Assembly: GCA_943846675.1 (NCBI GenBank)
Contig: OX044357.1
Span: 124,001 to 188,000, forward strand
Length of the DNA: 64,000 nucleotides
Origin: UBA987 sp002292105
GTDB lineage: Bacteria; Bacteroidota; Bacteroidia; NS11-12g; UBA9320
Reading direction: 5' to 3'
Shown here in pieces: positions 53,551 through 61,557 of this stretch (position 1 is its first letter; every line of letters begins with the position of its first letter). Made by a program: the position numbers and the translations under genes. A model generated the notes under the pieces. The model had not been told where the DNA came from, searched no databases, and saw nothing but the letters and a program-made list of their open reading frames with translations.

Positions 53551-53578
53551 AAAGGTTCCGAAACGAATCGAAACCTTT
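53551..53578 (-). terminator. Terminator of ssrA
   Basis: AAAGGTTCCGA (53551-53561) and TCGAAACCTTT (53568-53578) pair through 11 positions in the minus-strand RNA, with one G-U pair, and are followed by a T-rich tract (CTTTTTGTTTC). It starts 5 bp past the mature 3' end of the tmRNA. Near-identical hairpins accompany att copies 3 and 4. Confidence 0.82.
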
Positions 53579-53583
53579 ATGAG

Positions 53584-53604
53584 TGGAGCTGCCGGGAGTC
53601 GAAC
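53584..53604 (-). repeat. Functional ssrA att site (att copy 5)
   Basis: The last 21 bases of the tmRNA gene, containing CTGCCGGGAGTCGAAC, recur at 44160, 43071, 41997 and partly 41902. This copy is within the intact gene and has the integrase on its downstream side. Confidence 0.87.
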
Positions 53605-53953
53605 CCGGGTCCGGCGAAGGAATTAAATCAAGATTTCTACATGTTTATTACCTATTATTTTCGAGATAAGCTAGGCTAGGTACAGGCCTTATCTTACCCT
53701 TATTCTGCTAATAAGACAGTTGCTCGCAGACTTCGCTACTGAATATTCGGGCATTTCGACCGCCCTAATTCCGTCGCAGCTCGAACATAGCAACGGAGAG
53801 CGGATGGTATTTGTTTAATCTCTAAGATTAAGCAGCCATAGCGTAGTTAGACTCGCCTTTTATGTGTTTGAAGGTTCAGATTAAAGAGCAATTCCTACAA
53901 CGCTCTACATGCTTACCTGTTAATTGGCCCTCCCGTCAAGTCCAGTCAGCCCC
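53584..53953 (-). ncRNA. ssrA: Transfer-messenger RNA (tmRNA)
   Basis: tmRNA rescues stalled ribosomes and tags the nascent peptide for degradation. Its 370 nt begin GGGGCTGACTGGACTTGACGG (position 53953) and end with the T-arm GGGTTCGACTCCCGG, then CAGCTCCA. The first and last seven bases pair as an acceptor stem with one G-U pair, and CCA is not encoded. The reading frame GGC GAG TCT AAC TAC GCT ATG GCT GCT TAA (53857 down to 53828) encodes the tag GESNYAMAA, of the hydrophobic-end type. Its 3' end is the attachment site of the neighbouring mobile element, which leaves the gene intact. Confidence 0.95.
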
Positions 53954-54029
53954 AATAATCAGACATAGTGTGAACTACAAATGCAATACCAGTTTTGACA
54001 AACTGCCATTGTTGCAGCACTATTGGTTT

Positions 54030-54494
54030 TTATATTTCTTTCAGATAGTCGGTATGACAATACCCTTCGATTTCTTCTCCTTTAATTCCTGCCCCCCTAA
54101 CTTGATGCCACGTTGCGTTATACCTGCGAATCAAGAGCACATCCGAACCTTTGGTAAATCGTCCTACTATATCGTCACTTGTACTTGCGCCTACTCGTAC
54201 ATTTAAGTTACTCCCATTTGTGACTACTTTACAGTGTTTGTCCTGACCACTAATATCAGCTACCTCTATGTTGTTGTCAATAGTTGAAACACCTGGTTGT
54301 GAAGCCAAAAAATCGTTTACTGACTCCATCACCGAGCCGTCGTCAACAGAACCAGTTATGGTAACATTTCCCGATTCGTTTACCACTTGCATATCTGTTA
54401 TGCTAAAGTTTGCCTCAGAAAGCGCCTTATATAAAGGGTTTACCTTCTCTGTTTTTTTTGCTGGCTTGTTTTTAAATGCGTCGAATAATCCCAT
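54030..54494 (-). CDS. BON-domain protein with SH3-like C-terminus
   Basis: The 154-residue protein has no signal peptide. A BON-type domain (ALSEANFSITDMQVVNESGNVTITGSV, about residues 24-50, and NDFLASQPGV) is followed by a bacterial SH3 region (LNVRVGASTSDDIVGRFTKGSDVLLI, about 98-123). This layout resembles the LysM/BON potassium-binding protein Kbp, with SH3 replacing LysM. It ends 77 bp before the ssrA 5' end and follows the lipocalin-like gene by 4 bp. Confidence 0.8.
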   Translation of the reverse strand: MGLFDAFKNKPAKKTEKVNPLYKALSEANFSITDMQVVNESGNVTITGSVDDGSVMESVNDFLASQPGVSTIDNNIEVADISGQDKHCKVVTNGSNLNVRVGASTSDDIVGRFTKGSDVLLIRRYNATWHQVRGAGIKGEEIEGYCHTDYLKEI

Positions 54495-54498
54495 ATTT

Positions 54499-54873
54499 CT
54501 ATTTCGCTTTTAGTACCATCTTTTCTTCACCTTTTGAAAGTGTCACACTCGATTCTGTCAGTCCAGAAACAACAAAAGTGTCAGTACTTCCACCTAAATC
54601 CGTCGTTAAGCTTGTCGCCGTTTCGTTTATTGTAAAAGTGCCCTCTAACACTTCTGAACTTTCTGTAAGCGTAACCACACCGTCTTTAGTGAACGTTATC
54701 CAATTGGTTGCCATAGCGGCGTCTTGGCCCGCTTTACCCCCATCCATTTCAACTTGCTCAATCACCCAGGTGTTATAAAGCAACTGCTTTGGATCATTTT
54801 TCTTCTTGCACCCAGTGGCCAGCGCTAAAAAAGCGATAGTCAGTGTGATTGTTAAACTTTTATACTGTCCCAT
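54499..54873 (-). CDS. Lipocalin-like lipoprotein
   Basis: The 124-residue protein has a lipoprotein signal (TITLTIAFLALATGC, lipobox ATGC) and a small beta-barrel-like domain beginning NTWVIEQVEMDGG with later strands WITFTKDGVVTLTES and LEGTFTINE, the pattern of lipocalin-like proteins of Bacteroidota. The ligand is unknown. It is the first gene of a pair with the BON-domain protein. Confidence 0.8.
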   Translation of the reverse strand: MGQYKSLTITLTIAFLALATGCKKKNDPKQLLYNTWVIEQVEMDGGKAGQDAAMATNWITFTKDGVVTLTESSEVLEGTFTINETATSLTTDLGGSTDTFVVSGLTESSVTLSKGEEKMVLKAK

Positions 54874-54996
54874 AAATACTGTGCTTTGGCGAAACTACTT
54901 AATTAATCATGATTTATAATTGTTGCGTCGAAATCCTCTGCTTTAAAACAATATTTTTATTTACCAAAACGTTGTTTTAGGGATAAATTTGTCGTT

Positions 54997-56844
54997 ATGC
55001 GCAGCTTCTTATGCCTTTTCATCTGTTTGTATGTTACCAATGCTTTTGCCCAACAAGCAGAAGATGAGTTGGCTGCTCAATTCTTTTACAACGAAGAATA
55101 TGATAAAGCAGAGATTCTGTACAAAAAGCTGTTAAAGAAAAACCCCGAATCTGTTTACATCTACCAAAACTACCTAGAGTGTTTGTTGAAACAAAAATCT
55201 TTAAACGAAGCAGAAAAGGTTGTTTCCAAACAGGTTAAAAAATATAAATCCAAACCGCTTTATGTTGTTGATTTGGGTTATGTGTATGGTCTTCAAGGCA
55301 AGGAAAAAGAGAAAAAGAAGGTCTACGAAAGTGCTGTAGCTGATGCTGTAGATGCTATGGGAAATGGGCAAACAGGTCTTGTGTCTTTTCCAGAACAACT
55401 GGCAAGCGCTTTTCTTAGCAAACAAGAATATGGGTTTGCTAAAAGTGCACTTATCAAAGCACGTAAGGCATATGGGCCTGCAACACTATTCGCACAAAAC
55501 TTGATTGACGTATATAGGTTGACCAAAGACTACGAGTCTCTAATTAACGAGTGTTTGCTCGTATTAAACTTTGATGCGAATCAATTGGCATCAACCAAAG
55601 CCAACCTTGTTTTTTTAGTTGACACAGATACCAAGATTGATTACCTACAAGAAAAGGCGTCTATCTATGTCCAGAAATATCCAGAAAAAACAGTGTATAA
55701 CGAGCTCCTTTTGTGGGTATTTGTGCAACAAAAAAAATTTAACGCTGCGTTCCGGCAGGCTAACGCGATGGATCGTCGAAATAAAACAGAAGGGAAAAAC
55801 TTGATTGATCTTGCTATCATTGGTTTGTCAAACAAAAACTACGCGGTGGCTATCAAGTGTTACGACAAGATTATTGAGTTTGGTGAGGATGGCTACTTCT
55901 ACCTAAACGCCAAGATGGGAAGTCTTGAAACAAACTATAAACTCGTTAGCGAAACAGGTCAATTCACTCCAGAAGAATTAACCCTTTTAGTCAATCGTTA
56001 CCTCGTTGTTCTTGATCGGTTTGGCAGAAACCCCCAAACGGCAAAAAGCATGAAGCAACTGTCGGATTTATATATCTATTATACACACAACTTAGATAGT
56101 GGGGTAAACATTTTAGAAGAATTGATCAAAATGCCTCGTCTTCAACAAAAAGCACGTGGAACCTATAAATTGGCCCTTGGTGATGCGATGCTAATGAAAA
56201 ACGAGGTGTGGGACGCCACCCTGTTGTATGGGCAGGTTGATAAGGCATTTAAAGAAGATCCACTGGGTCAAGAAGCTAAGTTTAGAAATGCGAAACTTTC
56301 CTTTTATAGGGGTGATTTTGACTGGTCCAAAGATCAATTGGATGTTTTAAAAACGGCAACCTCACAGCTTATTTCAAATAACGCCATTGAGCTCTCCTTG
56401 TTAATTAAGGACAACACTGGTTTAGACAGTTCCACTGAAGCCATGGCCGCATTTGCTCATGCGCAATTGTTGTTGTTTCAAAACAAACTAGACGAAAGCT
56501 TAGAAGAACTAAATCAACTTCCTTTTAAGTACCCCAAACATGCCCTTGAAGACGAAATATATTTCGTAAAAGCACAGATTTATGAAAAACAGAGAAAGTA
56601 TGCAAAAGCAGAAGAATACTACAATACAGTAGTCAAGTTCTTTGGCGATGACATCCTTGCTGATAACGCTTTGTATGCTTTAGCTCAGTTGTACGATTTT
56701 CAGTTAAACCAGCCTGAAAATGCCCTGAAAATGTACGAGAAGATCATCTTTGACTACAATTCAAGCTTGTTTGTGGTTGATGCGCGTAAGCGATATAAAG
56801 TGCTCAAAAACAGTACACAAACCCAAAAAACGCAACAGCCTTAA
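54997..56844 (+). CDS. Exported tetratricopeptide-repeat protein
   Basis: The 615-residue protein has a signal peptide (MRSFLCLFICLYVTNAFAQ) and TPR units throughout: FYNEEYDKAEILYKKLLKKNPES (about residues 31-53), LSNKNYAVAIKCYDKIIEFGED, YEKQRKYAKAEEYYNTVVKFFGD and NQPENALKMYEKIIFDYNSS near the end. It has no enzyme motif. It is probably a periplasmic scaffold for protein interactions. A TAAATTTG at 54984-54991 looks like a -7 element but lies only 5 bp from the ATG. Confidence 0.85.
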   Translation: MRSFLCLFICLYVTNAFAQQAEDELAAQFFYNEEYDKAEILYKKLLKKNPESVYIYQNYLECLLKQKSLNEAEKVVSKQVKKYKSKPLYVVDLGYVYGLQGKEKEKKKVYESAVADAVDAMGNGQTGLVSFPEQLASAFLSKQEYGFAKSALIKARKAYGPATLFAQNLIDVYRLTKDYESLINECLLVLNFDANQLASTKANLVFLVDTDTKIDYLQEKASIYVQKYPEKTVYNELLLWVFVQQKKFNAAFRQANAMDRRNKTEGKNLIDLAIIGLSNKNYAVAIKCYDKIIEFGEDGYFYLNAKMGSLETNYKLVSETGQFTPEELTLLVNRYLVVLDRFGRNPQTAKSMKQLSDLYIYYTHNLDSGVNILEELIKMPRLQQKARGTYKLALGDAMLMKNEVWDATLLYGQVDKAFKEDPLGQEAKFRNAKLSFYRGDFDWSKDQLDVLKTATSQLISNNAIELSLLIKDNTGLDSSTEAMAAFAHAQLLLFQNKLDESLEELNQLPFKYPKHALEDEIYFVKAQIYEKQRKYAKAEEYYNTVVKFFGDDILADNALYALAQLYDFQLNQPENALKMYEKIIFDYNSSLFVVDARKRYKVLKNSTQTQKTQQP

Positions 56845-57267
56845 TTACATCGTAGCTTCGGTAAGCGCTTGCCTTATTTGTCCTTCACTATGACCTTGAC
56901 CTGAAAAGCGTTTTTGTTCGATGTTGTCCTTATAAATGACAATTGTTGGAAACCCCTTGATGTCTCTAGATTCTACAATATCCGAAAAGTCTTCATACTC
57001 CACCTCTGCAAAGAAAACGTCACTAAAGATAGTCTCTTCCGAAACAGTCTCTACGGCTGGTCTTTGGGCGGCGCATTTTGAGCACCAGGACGCGTGAAAA
57101 AACACCATGGACACCCCTGAAGCAACCTCATCGTCAAATTGCTTTTCTGAAGTAATATCAACCAACCCGTTGGTCGACGAATCAACCAGTGGCTCCTTAT
57201 CGTTACAACCTATAAACAGTTGTGTGAATGCGATAATCAATATTGTTTTATACACGCCTTTTATCAT
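56845..57267 (-). CDS. Thioredoxin-like lipoprotein
   Basis: The 140-residue protein has a lipoprotein signal (MIKGVYKTILIIAFTQLFIGC) and a thioredoxin fold with the active site FFHASWCSKCAAQRPAVE (about residues 57-74), the resolving cis-proline loop KGFPTIVIY (about 104) and the end FSGQGHSEGQIRQAL. It is probably membrane-anchored in the periplasm and exchanges disulfides. Its stop directly abuts the convergent TPR gene. Confidence 0.88.
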   Translation of the reverse strand: MIKGVYKTILIIAFTQLFIGCNDKEPLVDSSTNGLVDITSEKQFDDEVASGVSMVFFHASWCSKCAAQRPAVETVSEETIFSDVFFAEVEYEDFSDIVESRDIKGFPTIVIYKDNIEQKRFSGQGHSEGQIRQALTEATM

Positions 57268-57332
57268 ACCTCTTAGATTGTGTTAACTCTTTTACCTGAC
57301 AGGAAATTATGCCACCCCCTTTAATAACACCG

Positions 57333-57893
57333 TTACTTGACAATTGGTTTACGTACACCCCATTCCGGGTTTTTTCCTTCGAATTGACTAAACCACATTT
57401 TTAACTCCAAAATCAACTCGTCAACTGGTTTGTCCACAAACATTGGTTCATGCATAACCACTCGTTTGGTTTTATAATCAAACCCTACTGGAACCATTGG
57501 TATTTGTGCACTTTTTGCCAAATAGTAAAACCCCGTCTTCCACTCGTCTCTGTAACTTCTTGTGCCCTCTGGCGTCATGGTTAAGATAAACGCCTCTTCT
57601 TTATTAAATATCTCTGTTAGGCTTTGGACAAGGTTTGTGTTTTTTTTCCTTTCCACTGGATAGCCACCAAGTTTTCTAAACAACCAACCAATCGGCCAAA
57701 CAAACAACTCTTTCTTCCCTATGTAACGTGGGTTAAATTGTAATACGGCGCGAGCACCCAAACCCACCAAAAAATCCCAATTACTGGTGTGGGGGGCAAC
57801 GACAAGAATATATTTTTTATATGGAATTGGCCAACCAGTTGTGTCTATTGACCAACCAAGTGCTTTAAATAGAAAGGCATATATTTTTCTCAA
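57333..57893 (-). CDS. 1-acyl-glycerol-3-phosphate acyltransferase-like protein
   Basis: The 186-residue protein has the acyltransferase motifs VVAPHTSNWDFLVGL (HX4D, about residue 34), EGTRSYRDEWKTGFYYLA (about 115, the EGTR block) and IPMVPVGFDYK. It transfers an acyl chain to a lysophospholipid or related glycerolipid at the inner membrane. It overlaps the upstream gene by 4 bp, so both form an operon. Confidence 0.9.
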   Translation of the reverse strand: MRKIYAFLFKALGWSIDTTGWPIPYKKYILVVAPHTSNWDFLVGLGARAVLQFNPRYIGKKELFVWPIGWLFRKLGGYPVERKKNTNLVQSLTEIFNKEEAFILTMTPEGTRSYRDEWKTGFYYLAKSAQIPMVPVGFDYKTKRVVMHEPMFVDKPVDELILELKMWFSQFEGKNPEWGVRKPIVK

Positions 57894-58558
57894 TACTGCG
57901 CCGCCATTTTAACTTGTAAGCACTCTTGTTTGAGCAATGGACATACCTTATACCGTTCGTCCTTTGTGTCTTCATAGATAGCCTCTAACATGCCCTGCAC
58001 GTTATGTATTCCTATTTGTTCTGCCCACTCGAATGGTCCTTTGGGATAAGCCGTACCAAGTTTCATTCCGGTGTCTATGTCTTCTTTGGACGCGGTGCCT
58101 TCTTGAACCGTGTAGTAAGCCTCATTAATGATCATACATACAACGCGCGGCGTGACCATACCAACTCTACTTTCTACCCATTTAATTTCCCAATCTAAGT
58201 CATTAAACTTCTGTTCTATTGAAGCCTGATTAGCTGTATTTAAACTAGTCATCTCTGCCAAACCTCTATTAATAAACGTTGGTAAACAATTTAAGCCACC
58301 TAGTGTACAATGAATCGCTGTCTCACTTAATGCCGCCGTTTCTTGAATGGTTTTGTTTACCGCACTAACGATTACCGTTGCGTCTTTCAGGTTAGCATAC
58401 ACGGTTAGTCTACTGTGGTCTGTGTCAAAACTTAAATCGAAGATTAAATCATAACCCTCAAATTGGTTATTTTTGACTTCAATCAACGTATGGGCAGATG
58501 AAACTTTTTGCTTTAACTCCTCAACTCTATCTTGTGATCCTATTATCGCTATCCTCAT
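57890..58558 (-). CDS. 3-hydroxyacyl-CoA dehydrogenase-like protein
   Basis: The protein (222 residues from ATG 58558) has the C-terminal helical domain of 3-hydroxyacyl-CoA dehydrogenases: PTFINRGLAEM, VESRVGMVTPRVVCMIINEAYYTVQEG and GTAYPKGPFEWAEQIG. The N-terminal Rossmann part is short and degenerate (RIAIIGSQDRVEEL) with no GxGxxG, so activity may be altered. The family oxidises 3-hydroxyacyl-CoA. It precedes the acyltransferase and overlaps it by 4 bp, suggesting a lipid-related pair. Confidence 0.8.
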   Translation of the reverse strand: MRIAIIGSQDRVEELKQKVSSAHTLIEVKNNQFEGYDLIFDLSFDTDHSRLTVYANLKDATVIVSAVNKTIQETAALSETAIHCTLGGLNCLPTFINRGLAEMTSLNTANQASIEQKFNDLDWEIKWVESRVGMVTPRVVCMIINEAYYTVQEGTASKEDIDTGMKLGTAYPKGPFEWAEQIGIHNVQGMLEAIYEDTKDERYKVCPLLKQECLQVKMAAQY

Positions 58559-58602
58559 TTGGTGTGGGTTGTGACAAAAATACAAATGCTGAACAACAAC
58601 GT

Positions 58603-58989
58603 ATGGAAACAACAAAAAAAATCATTTCAACGCCTAATGCTCCTGCAGCTATAGGTCCATACAGCCAAGCTGTTTTGTCTGGTAACACCTTATACTGTTC
58701 TGGACAAATTGCGATAAACCCAGAAACAGGAATCCTTGTCACTGATGACATAACAAACGAAACACAACAAGTGTTAAAGAATATTGGTGCTGTTTTAAAA
58801 GAAGCCGGGATGGATTATACCCATGTAGTCAAAGCCACTATCTTTCTCGCCACTATGGATGATTATGCTTCAGTAAATGAGGTATATGCAACATATTTTA
58901 AAGATTTACCTCCCGCTAGAGAAGCGGTAGCTGTAAAAATGTTACCAAAAAACGTTAATGTCGAAATTAGTGTTATAGCGGTAAAATGA
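58603..58989 (+). CDS. ridA: RidA-family enamine/imine deaminase
   Basis: From ATG 58603 the protein has 128 residues, the normal RidA length. Motifs are STPNAPAAIGPYSQAV, LYCSGQIAINPETG and RNIGAVLKEAGMDYTHVVK-type helix, and the end PAREAVAVKMLPKNVNVEI with the substrate-binding Arg. It hydrolyses reactive 2-aminoacrylate-type imines. The frame extends to ATG 58498 with a lipoprotein-like leader (LSSFGVGC), but that stretch overlaps the divergent dehydrogenase gene, so I judge it a shadow. Confidence 0.85.
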   Translation: METTKKIISTPNAPAAIGPYSQAVLSGNTLYCSGQIAINPETGILVTDDITNETQQVLKNIGAVLKEAGMDYTHVVKATIFLATMDDYASVNEVYATYFKDLPPAREAVAVKMLPKNVNVEISVIAVK

Positions 58990-59567
58990 GTAAGAAAGAA
59001 CTCATTTTCGCAACACACAATGCACACAAGGCTGAAGAAATACAATCTATTCTTGGTGAAAGTTTTGTTGTTAAAACACTAACCGATATTGGTATTCATG
59101 AAGAAATTGAAGAAATAGGTAAGGAACTAAAAGACAATGCTTATATAAAGTCTTCCTACGTGTATAAGAAAACAGGGTTAAATGTTTTTAGTGATGACAC
59201 CGGCTTAGAGGTAACCGCACTCAATGGTGCTCCAGGTGTTTATTCTGCGAGATATGCGGGTGATAAAAAGAATGACACCGAAAACATTAATTTATTATTA
59301 AAAAACATCTCTTCTTTTGAAGATAAAACCGCACAGTTTCATACCGTAATGTCTTTATTTTGGGAAGGACAGCATTATTACTTTAATGGTGTTTGTAAGG
59401 GTATTATTTCTAGTAAAAGGTTAGGCGATAATGGTTTTGGTTATGATCCCATTTTTATTCCTGAGGGTTACACACAAAGCTTTGCTCAGATGACACCTAA
59501 GCAAAAAAATATTTTAAGTCATCGTGGTCGTGCTATCAAAGAAATGACCTCTTTTCTTTTAACTTAA
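58986..59567 (+). CDS. rdgB: RdgB/HAM1-family non-canonical purine NTP pyrophosphatase
   Basis: This 193-residue enzyme hydrolyses XTP and ITP to protect nucleic acids. Motifs are IFATHNAHKAEEI (residues 7-19, the THNxxK block), SDDTGLEV (about 70), GVYSARYAG (about 83) and GFGYDPIFIPEG (about 149), SHRGRAIKE at the end. The ATG overlaps the ridA stop by 4 bp (ATGA), so both house-cleaning enzymes are co-translated. Confidence 0.95.
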   Translation: MSKKELIFATHNAHKAEEIQSILGESFVVKTLTDIGIHEEIEEIGKELKDNAYIKSSYVYKKTGLNVFSDDTGLEVTALNGAPGVYSARYAGDKKNDTENINLLLKNISSFEDKTAQFHTVMSLFWEGQHYYFNGVCKGIISSKRLGDNGFGYDPIFIPEGYTQSFAQMTPKQKNILSHRGRAIKEMTSFLLT

Positions 59568-59872
59568 TTACCTAGTGCATTTCGGTTTATTACAACAAAA
59601 CCAAAAAAACCATATCCCACTACTTTTTCATTAGGTCCTAGTTTTAGTACTGTTTCTGAATACAGGTATTTGTTTTTTCTACTGATAAAGGTACCTATCG
59701 CTTTACCTTTAAAATTAAACGTTTTGCTCAGTAGTTCTCCTGTTTCGCTAAACTCTCTTTCTAGTGTTGCGTCCAATTCCCTTTTTACTGCATCCTTGTG
59801 TTTCTTTTCATTAGGGTTGGTAATAAAAGCAAGGGCTGCCAAAAGTGTTAAACCTATAATTATTCTTTTCAT
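59564..59872 (-). CDS. DUF4359-like small exported protein
   Basis: The 102-residue protein has an N-terminal membrane or signal segment (MKRIIIGLTLLAALAFITNP) and a short domain ending VVGYGFFGFVVI. The NPNEKKHKDAVKRELDAT segment is like DUF4359 proteins, of unknown function. Its 3' end overlaps that of the convergent rdgB by 4 bp. Confidence 0.72.
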   Translation of the reverse strand: MKRIIIGLTLLAALAFITNPNEKKHKDAVKRELDATLEREFSETGELLSKTFNFKGKAIGTFISRKNKYLYSETVLKLGPNEKVVGYGFFGFVVINRNALGN

Positions 59873-59980
59873 TTTTTGTCGGGATGAGAGTACGAGAACC
59901 TAGCTTTTGTTTAACATTGTTAGATATCATAAAGCGTTGTTATCAGGGGCTTCAAAGTTAAAATCATTTCGTACAACGCC

Positions 59981-60074
59981 TGTTCGACGTCAGCAAAAAG
60001 TGAACTTATAGGGGTTATGATTTAAGAGAGGGTTATTTAATATATTTATAACCTTTTAAATCAACCTTAATGGT
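59981..60074 (+). mobile_element. 94-bp inverted end of the IS3-family element
   Basis: This stretch is the exact reverse complement of 61464-61557, the right end of IS copy 2, including its terminal repeat (TGTTCGACGTCAGC) and the first bases of orfA (ATGGT at 60070-60074). It abuts the left end of copy 2 with no spacer. It is a remnant of another copy in the opposite direction. Confidence 0.93.
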
Positions 60075-60131
60075 TGTACGTCTTCAGCGAAAGTTGAACT
60101 TTTTGAGTGAAAAACTAAGAGAGAGTTCATG

Positions 60132-61106
60132 CTAATTTAGTTTAAATTTCTGATACTGTTTTTTACGAGCCTTAAGTGTCCTGATTTTGGTCTTTTTCCT
60201 TTGCTTCAATTTCACTTCGCCTTTTCCGTAGTAAACCTCAGCAGGAGTTAAGTTCTGCAAAGATTCGTGGTAGCGTTTGTAGTTGTAATACTCCACGAAC
60301 TCGTTGAGTTTTCTTTCCAGTTGTTCAGGACTAAAATAATTGTCTAGTTTGACCACATTCTTCATGGATCGGTGATAGCGTTCTATCTTTCCTTGGGTCT
60401 GTGGATGTAACGGACGGCCTCTAATATGCTTCATATTTTGATTGCCAAGATATTCTGCAAGTTCATTGGATATGTAACACGACCCATTGTCAGATAGCAG
60501 TTTAGGCCTGTTCTCTTCAGAGACATCGGATGCCAATAAAGCCTCATCTATGGTGTCTTTAACGCCTTGAGCTTTCATGTTAGAGCACAGTTTCCAGTTG
60601 ATTATGAATCTCGAGTAATCATCCAAAATTGTTGAGAGGTAATACCACCCCCAACCATAGATTTTAAAGTACGTAAAGTCAGTTTGCCACATCTGGTTTA
60701 CTTGTGTAGTCTTGTCATGAAAACTATCCGAAGCACTCATGATTCTAAAACTTGGTACTGAGATAAGACCATTGGCTTTCAAAATACGATAGACACTGGA
60801 TTCGCTGATGTAATAGTTGAAGGTATCGGTGATATGCCAAGCCACCTCTCTAGGGGATAATTCTGGCTTCTCTAGAGCAATCTCTACCACCTTGTCTCGA
60901 TCTAACTCATTAATCCTATTCCATGAACTTGGTCGAATACTGGGTTTACGTGCAAGACCATCATAGCCGCCTTCGGCATATGCTTTGTACCAGTTATAAA
61001 AGGTGGTTTTGTTAAGTTTAAGCTCTCTGAGAGTACGTAAAACACCTAAGTCCGATTGCTCTACAAGCTGTATAAGCTCATATTTCTCCTGTTGACTGTA
61101 ATGCAT
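60132..61106 (-). CDS. IS3-family transposase OrfB, copy 2
   Basis: The protein is identical to that of copy 1 (37613-38587): HTH, then an integrase core with TDFTYF, SDNGSCY and GKIERYHRS supplying the DDE residues. It is intact and could be active. The upstream orfA carries the same A8 slippery site (61140-61147). Confidence 0.95.
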   Translation of the reverse strand: MHYSQQEKYELIQLVEQSDLGVLRTLRELKLNKTTFYNWYKAYAEGGYDGLARKPSIRPSSWNRINELDRDKVVEIALEKPELSPREVAWHITDTFNYYISESSVYRILKANGLISVPSFRIMSASDSFHDKTTQVNQMWQTDFTYFKIYGWGWYYLSTILDDYSRFIINWKLCSNMKAQGVKDTIDEALLASDVSEENRPKLLSDNGSCYISNELAEYLGNQNMKHIRGRPLHPQTQGKIERYHRSMKNVVKLDNYFSPEQLERKLNEFVEYYNYKRYHESLQNLTPAEVYYGKGEVKLKQRKKTKIRTLKARKKQYQKFKLN

Positions 61107-61117
61107 ATATCGCTTTC

Positions 61118-61468
61118 TTACAAGTCTTCTCCATTTGTATTTTTTTTCAAGGTTCTCACCTCTAAGGAAAGCTCTGCTACCAACTCCTTCAAAGAACTAT
61201 TTTCCCCTTTGAGCTCCTGCACCTCTGTAGTGTTAGCCTCACGCATTGTGTCGCCCGTTAGACGACGTTTGCCTGCTTCCATAAAGTCTTTAGCCCACTT
61301 GTAATAATTGCCTTGACTGATTCCTTCTTTTCTACATAATTCTGCGATGGTGATCTCGCCACGCATACCTTCAATGATGATTCGAATCTTTTCTTCTGAT
61401 GAATACGCTTTTCTTGTCTTTCTTTTTAAGTCACTGATTAGTGAACTTGTACTTTTCTTGTTTACCAT
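61118..61468 (-). CDS. IS3-family transposase OrfA, copy 2
   Basis: The 116-residue HTH protein is identical to the copy at 38599-38949, with the coiled-coil segment LKELVAELSLEVRTLKK at the end. Its first five bases are also present in the inverted fragment at 60070-60074. Confidence 0.93.
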   Translation of the reverse strand: MVNKKSTSSLISDLKRKTRKAYSSEEKIRIIIEGMRGEITIAELCRKEGISQGNYYKWAKDFMEAGKRRLTGDTMREANTTEVQELKGENSSLKELVAELSLEVRTLKKNTNGEDL

Positions 61469-61557
61469 TAAGGTTGATTTAAAAGGTTATAAATATATTA
61501 AATAACCCTCTCTTAAATCATAACCCCTATAAGTTCACTTTTTGCTGACGTCGAACA

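Larger units (their letters stand above)
44160..53583. mobile_element. Integrative element of about 9.4 kb in the 3' end of ssrA
   Basis: It is bounded by a direct repeat of the tmRNA 3' end and has a tyrosine integrase gene right beside ssrA, the usual layout of tmRNA-targeted islands. Inside, from the ssrA side: integrase, an unknown 312-residue protein, an excisionase-like HTH protein, a VirE-type primase/helicase, a restriction-modification remnant, a beta-barrel gene and a set of HNH and PD-(D/E)XK nuclease genes. No structural phage genes or conjugation genes are visible, so it is a satellite-type or mobilisable element. Single-base frameshifts in the integrase and primase genes suggest it can no longer move on its own. 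Confidence 0.82.
60075..61557 (-). mobile_element. IS3-family insertion sequence, copy 2 (1,483 bp)
   Basis: It has the same length and ends as copy 1 at 37556-39038, and the encoded proteins are identical. By eye the nucleotide sequence shows no differences. The left flank is the 94-bp inverted IS fragment; the right flank is the DUF262 gene. The 3-4 bp on each side (GGT and GTG) are not a target duplication. Copies in the same direction 21 kb apart could recombine and delete the region holding ssrA. Confidence 0.93.

Noticed and set aside
53584..53620. A tRNA gene at the CCGGGAGTCGAACCCGGG sequence
   Set aside because: The T-arm-like sequence belongs to the tmRNA 3' end; the full 370-nt structure and tag frame fit tmRNA, and no anticodon arm is present.
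58498..58602. Lipoprotein-like N-terminal extension of RidA
   Set aside because: It looks like a signal peptide with lipobox GVGC, but it is encoded opposite the start of the divergent dehydrogenase gene and RidA proteins normally start near residue 36 of this longer frame. I favour the short form, but a lipoprotein form is not excluded.
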